Shown here piece by piece: positions 31,376 through 33,634 of a DNA stretch of 33,634 nt. A program made the translations under genes and the position numbers. Origin of the DNA: RHKX01 sp041393495 (GTDB lineage Bacteria; Actinomycetota; Thermoleophilia; Solirubrobacterales; 70-9); contig JAWKKA010000021.1 in the NCBI GenBank assembly GCA_041393495.1, positions 1 through 33,634 of the forward strand. The letters run 5' to 3'. The notes under the pieces were generated by a model. The model was not told the DNA's origin. It searched no databases and worked only from the letters and a program-made list of their open reading frames with translations. The stretch's first letter is position 1. Each line of letters starts with the position of its first letter.

Positions 31376-32089
31376 TCAGCCGGTCACGGTGTCGGGCTTG
31401 ACGATCTTCTCCTCGCCCTTGTAGCGCGCGCGGGAGCGCTCGAGCTTCGCCTCGTCGTAGCGGTTGCGCGCCCACCACGAGCTCGGGCGGGCGAGCCGCA
31501 GCGCGGCGACGATCGCGACCGGGGAGAGGTAGAGGCCGAGGACGCCCCAGATCAGCTTCCCCTTCAGGAAGCAGACGACCACGAACGCCCACCCGATCGC
31601 CAGCGAGGCGGCGACGCTGACGATCCCGATGGCGCCGGGGCCGCTGTCGTCGAAGGAGATCGGATAGACGCCGAGGACCATGAACCCGGAGACGATCGCG
31701 AAGACGATCACCGCGTCGATCGACTGCCGGCCCTGCTCGGACCAGTAGACGTCGTCGAGGTGGAGCCAGAGCGCGAACTCGTCGAGCGTCAGCGCGGCGC
31801 CGATCCCGAACACGACCGCTGTCACCTCGAGCGGCGGCTGCACGGCCACCGCCAGCAGGCCGCTCAGCAGCAGCAGGAAGATCCCCCAGACGAGGTGGTG
31901 GATGTGGGTGTTCCCGGCCTCGACGTTGCCCAGCCACGAGAACCGGTCGGAGCGGATCGAGTGGGTGATGAAGCGGGTGATCCCGAAGGTCGCCCCGAAC
32001 GCGATCAAGAGCAGCAGCGCCGGCAGCTCGCCCGCGTCGACGACGTCGCTGTCGAACGAGGCCGAGACGTCTGCGAGCGGGACGGACAC
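31376..32089 (-). CDS. Conserved polytopic membrane protein with HIHH and LDEF motifs
   Basis: 237 aa from GTG at 32089, with about five to six membrane segments. Notable motifs are GNTHIHHLVWGI (around residue 60) and ALTLDEFALWLHLDDVYWSEQGRQSIDAV (around 100), whose His/Asp/Glu could make a membrane-embedded metal site. A basic C-terminus (RNRYDEAKLERSRARYKGEEK) is cytosolic. I believe this is a conserved actinobacterial family without assigned function. An upstream GTG at 32113 is in frame, but the extra codons (GGT AGA AAG) are rare here, and TAGAAA lies seven bases before 32089. Operon with the downstream DMT transporter. Confidence 0.82.
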   Translation of the reverse strand: MSVPLADVSASFDSDVVDAGELPALLLLIAFGATFGITRFITHSIRSDRFSWLGNVEAGNTHIHHLVWGIFLLLLSGLLAVAVQPPLEVTAVVFGIGAALTLDEFALWLHLDDVYWSEQGRQSIDAVIVFAIVSGFMVLGVYPISFDDSGPGAIGIVSVAASLAIGWAFVVVCFLKGKLIWGVLGLYLSPVAIVAALRLARPSSWWARNRYDEAKLERSRARYKGEEKIVKPDTVTG

Positions 32090-32159
32090 AGGCGGCTTTC
32101 TACCGGACGGCACGGAGGGGGAGGGCCGTCGTCCGCGGGGGCCGCCTCCGCCGCCGCCG

Positions 32160-33302
32160 TCAGCCGAAGGGCAGGAAGCCGACGAGGCCGACGACCGAGA
32201 ACCCGGCCACGTTGACGTACTTCGGCCCGCCCCGGCCGGTGTCGGTGACGCCCCCGTCGGCGGGGTCGAACGGGACCCGCGCCAGCCAGCGCAACGATCG
32301 CCGCGGTGCCCGCCCGCCGACGCCCCGGGCCGCCATCCCCGCGATCGCGGCGCTCAGCGAGTAGGCAGGACGGTGCCCGATCGCCACCCGCCCGTCGCCC
32401 CTGGTACGGGTACGCAGCCACCCGAGCGCGCGGCGGCCCTGCGGGGAGGGGCCGAGCACCCACGGCAGGTACCCCTGCGGGAAGATGCCGTTGAACCCCT
32501 CGAGCGAGCGGTCGCGGGTGCCGTCGGGGTCGGTCCCGAGCGCGAAGCGACCCCGACCGCGGAGGAAGAAGGCCGCGCCGACCCGATCGGCGAGATGGTC
32601 GGCCGCCGCGGCGTAGTCGCGGTCGCCGTACAGCAGCGAGCCCGCGTGCAGGCCGAGGTAGACGTCGCCCTGATCGGCGGCATAGCGGAAGCGCCAGAGC
32701 CGCCAGCGGCCGTCCCGGCGCTGCCAGGAGCTGGCGAAGAACCCGTCGCGGGCGCGGTTGCGCGCGAGGACGAAGTCGAGCGCTGCGCGCACGTTGGGCT
32801 CGAGGCGGTGCGCCAGCGAGGGGTCGCCGGAGAGGTCGCGATGAAGCCAGACGAGGTAGGCGAAGAGCGCCGAGGTCGCATCCACCCCGCGCACGTCCTT
32901 GACACCCCTGCCCGACGAGGTCGGGATCGGGTCGAACGGCGCCCGGGCGGAGTACGCGTAGAACCAGCTCCCGCGCCATCGCCCGCCGGACATCTCCTCG
33001 CGCCCGGCGAGCCAGCGGATGCCACGCGCGAGCCCGTCGAGGTAGCGACGGTGGCCCGACGCCTCGTAGGCGGCGCCGAGCCCGATCAGCGCGTACTCCA
33101 TGTTCGAGTCCTCGTTCACCCGCCGGCCGCCCGGCGTGTCGGGGATGGCGCCGGAGGGCCGCTGGGTCGCGAGCAGGAAGTCGGCGATCCGCAGCGCCCG
33201 GGCCCGGTGCTGCGGGGCGGCTGCGGCCGCGCCCGGCAGCGCGACGGCGAAGGCCGCGACGACGAGCGCGGTGGTCGCGACGAGCGGGGCGATCCGGCCC
33301 AT
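32160..33302 (-). CDS. Exported (alpha/alpha)-barrel, six-hairpin glycosidase-like protein
   Basis: 380 aa. Signal peptide MGRIAPLVATTALVVAAFAVALPGAAAAA. The mature chain is built of paired helices with the pattern typical of six-hairpin glycosidases: FLLATQRPSGAIPDTPGG, NEDSNMEYALIGLGAAYEASG, DATSALFAYLVWLHRDLSG, DQGDVYLGLHAGSLLYGD, FNGIFPQGYLPWVLG and AYSLSAAIAGMAARG. The DQGD and NEDSN acidic residues may be catalytic, but I cannot assign a family. The frame stays open upstream through the tRNA gene; the ATG at 33302 with a signal peptide is the sensible start, only 29 bases from the tRNA 3' end. Continues toward the membrane-protein gene (about 70-base gap). Confidence 0.8.
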   Translation of the reverse strand: MGRIAPLVATTALVVAAFAVALPGAAAAAPQHRARALRIADFLLATQRPSGAIPDTPGGRRVNEDSNMEYALIGLGAAYEASGHRRYLDGLARGIRWLAGREEMSGGRWRGSWFYAYSARAPFDPIPTSSGRGVKDVRGVDATSALFAYLVWLHRDLSGDPSLAHRLEPNVRAALDFVLARNRARDGFFASSWQRRDGRWRLWRFRYAADQGDVYLGLHAGSLLYGDRDYAAAADHLADRVGAAFFLRGRGRFALGTDPDGTRDRSLEGFNGIFPQGYLPWVLGPSPQGRRALGWLRTRTRGDGRVAIGHRPAYSLSAAIAGMAARGVGGRAPRRSLRWLARVPFDPADGGVTDTGRGGPKYVNVAGFSVVGLVGFLPFG

Positions 33303-33331
33303 CGCCCGGACGGCATCCACCGTCGCCGCGA

Positions 33332-33403
33332 TGGGCGCGGCTGGTTTCGAACCAGCGACCTTCCGCGTGTGAGGCGGACGCTCTCCCACTGAGCTACGCG
33401 CCC
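33332..33403 (-). tRNA. tRNA-Val (anticodon CAC)
   Basis: A complete 72-base cloverleaf on the minus strand. Acceptor GGGCGCG/CGCGCCC with discriminator A; D-stem GCTC/GAGC; anticodon stem TCCGC/GCGGA around loop CTCACAC (anticodon CAC, reading GUG); T-stem GCTGG/CCAGC around TTCGAAA. CCA is not encoded. Confidence 0.97.
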
Positions 33404-33414
33404 TCGGGGCGGGG

Positions 33415-33420
33415 ATTCTA
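33415..33420 (-). promoter_or_regulatory. -10 element of the tRNA-Val gene
   Basis: TAGAAT on the minus strand, 11 bases before the mature 5' end, giving a short pre-tRNA leader. No clear -35. Confidence 0.5.
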
Positions 33421-33511
33421 GGTGTCACTCGTTGCGGTCGCCGCGCAGTCGAGCTTCGTCGCGCGAAGTCGTCGTAACCGGCGCGGGCGGTCAGCACGAC
33501 CCCGCGGCCGC

Positions 33512-33634
33512 TCAGCGGAGGCCGACGCCGCCGGTCTCGACGACCGGGTCGGCCGCATCCCGCTCGAAGGCGGCCCCGAGGCGGGGCTGCAGGCCGCCGG
33601 CGCGGTCACCGTCGTCGCCGCCGCGTCCGGGTCC
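33512..33634 (-). CDS. C-terminal 40 residues of an unidentified protein
   Basis: A minus-strand frame open from the window edge to the TGA at 33512-33514, with strongly G/C-ending codons. The end reads LGAAFERDAADPVVETGGVGLR. Too short to identify. The 108 bases between it and the tRNA hold the tRNA promoter and a small CTTCG/CGAAG inverted repeat. Confidence 0.45.
   Translation of the reverse strand, partial: GPGRGGDDGDRAGGLQPRLGAAFERDAADPVVETGGVGLR

Noticed and set aside
33302..33497. A 65-codon N-terminal extension of the exported barrel protein
   Set aside because: It is a translation of the tRNA-Val gene (SSVGERPPHTRKVAGSKPAA is the usual signature of a translated tRNA); the signal peptide begins at the internal ATG.

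Overview
The window is a very GC-rich, tightly packed bacterial chromosome segment with strong third-position G/C bias. GTG starts are frequent, 4-base ATGA/GTGA gene overlaps are common, and many genes appear to be transcribed leaderless. Together with a lysyl-tRNA synthetase fused to a lysyl-phosphatidylglycerol synthase, actinobacterial-type -10 boxes and many exported carbohydrate-active enzymes, this suggests an actinobacterium, most likely class Thermoleophilia (Solirubrobacterales-like). That placement is inference from gene style; no rRNA is present. I see no insertion sequence, prophage, CRISPR array or origin.

Layout. 1-1386: minus-strand lipid-degradation operon (acyl-CoA dehydrogenase, then a thiolase-like gene running off the edge) under a promoter buried in a three-half-site operator. 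1562-4481: trkA-trkH potassium uptake, apparently preceded by a short leader peptide. 4641-9477: a ThDP enzyme, a VTT-domain membrane protein, and a plus-strand pair of PHP phosphoesterase and second acyl-CoA dehydrogenase. 9597-14839 (minus): nitrilase and FadR-type GntR regulator, then, across a perfect FadR-class palindrome, a coupled three-gene operon (exported protein of unknown family, polytopic membrane protein, GH43-like enzyme).

14937-20654: small genes. They are a 64-residue orphan, an NTF2-like protein, a CYTH phosphatase-like protein, a small anchored Cys protein, a secreted duplicated-domain protein with a 15-Gly linker, a CsoR-type metal sensor divergent from an ABC1 kinase, a 44-residue membrane hairpin protein, an SDR dehydrogenase and a 93-residue conserved protein. 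20727-25390: a secreted GH9 enzyme converging on an exported propeller-like protein plus DUF1254 protein pair.

25582-30419: a 1115-residue LysRS / lysyl-phosphatidylglycerol synthase fusion whose domain order is the reverse of mycobacterial LysX, divergent from a cationic amino-acid-type permease. 30460-33302: DMT transporter, conserved membrane protein and exported (alpha/alpha)-barrel-like protein, the last immediately behind a tRNA-Val(CAC) gene at 33332-33403. The final 120 bases hold the C-terminus of another minus-strand gene.

No single large unknown defence or biosynthetic system is evident. The most noteworthy items are the inverted LysRS fusion, the GntR-operator-controlled exported/membrane/GH43 operon, the duplicated secreted Cys domain with its poly-Gly linker, and the compact operator-promoter of the first operon. 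No gene-free stretch exceeds 300 bases.
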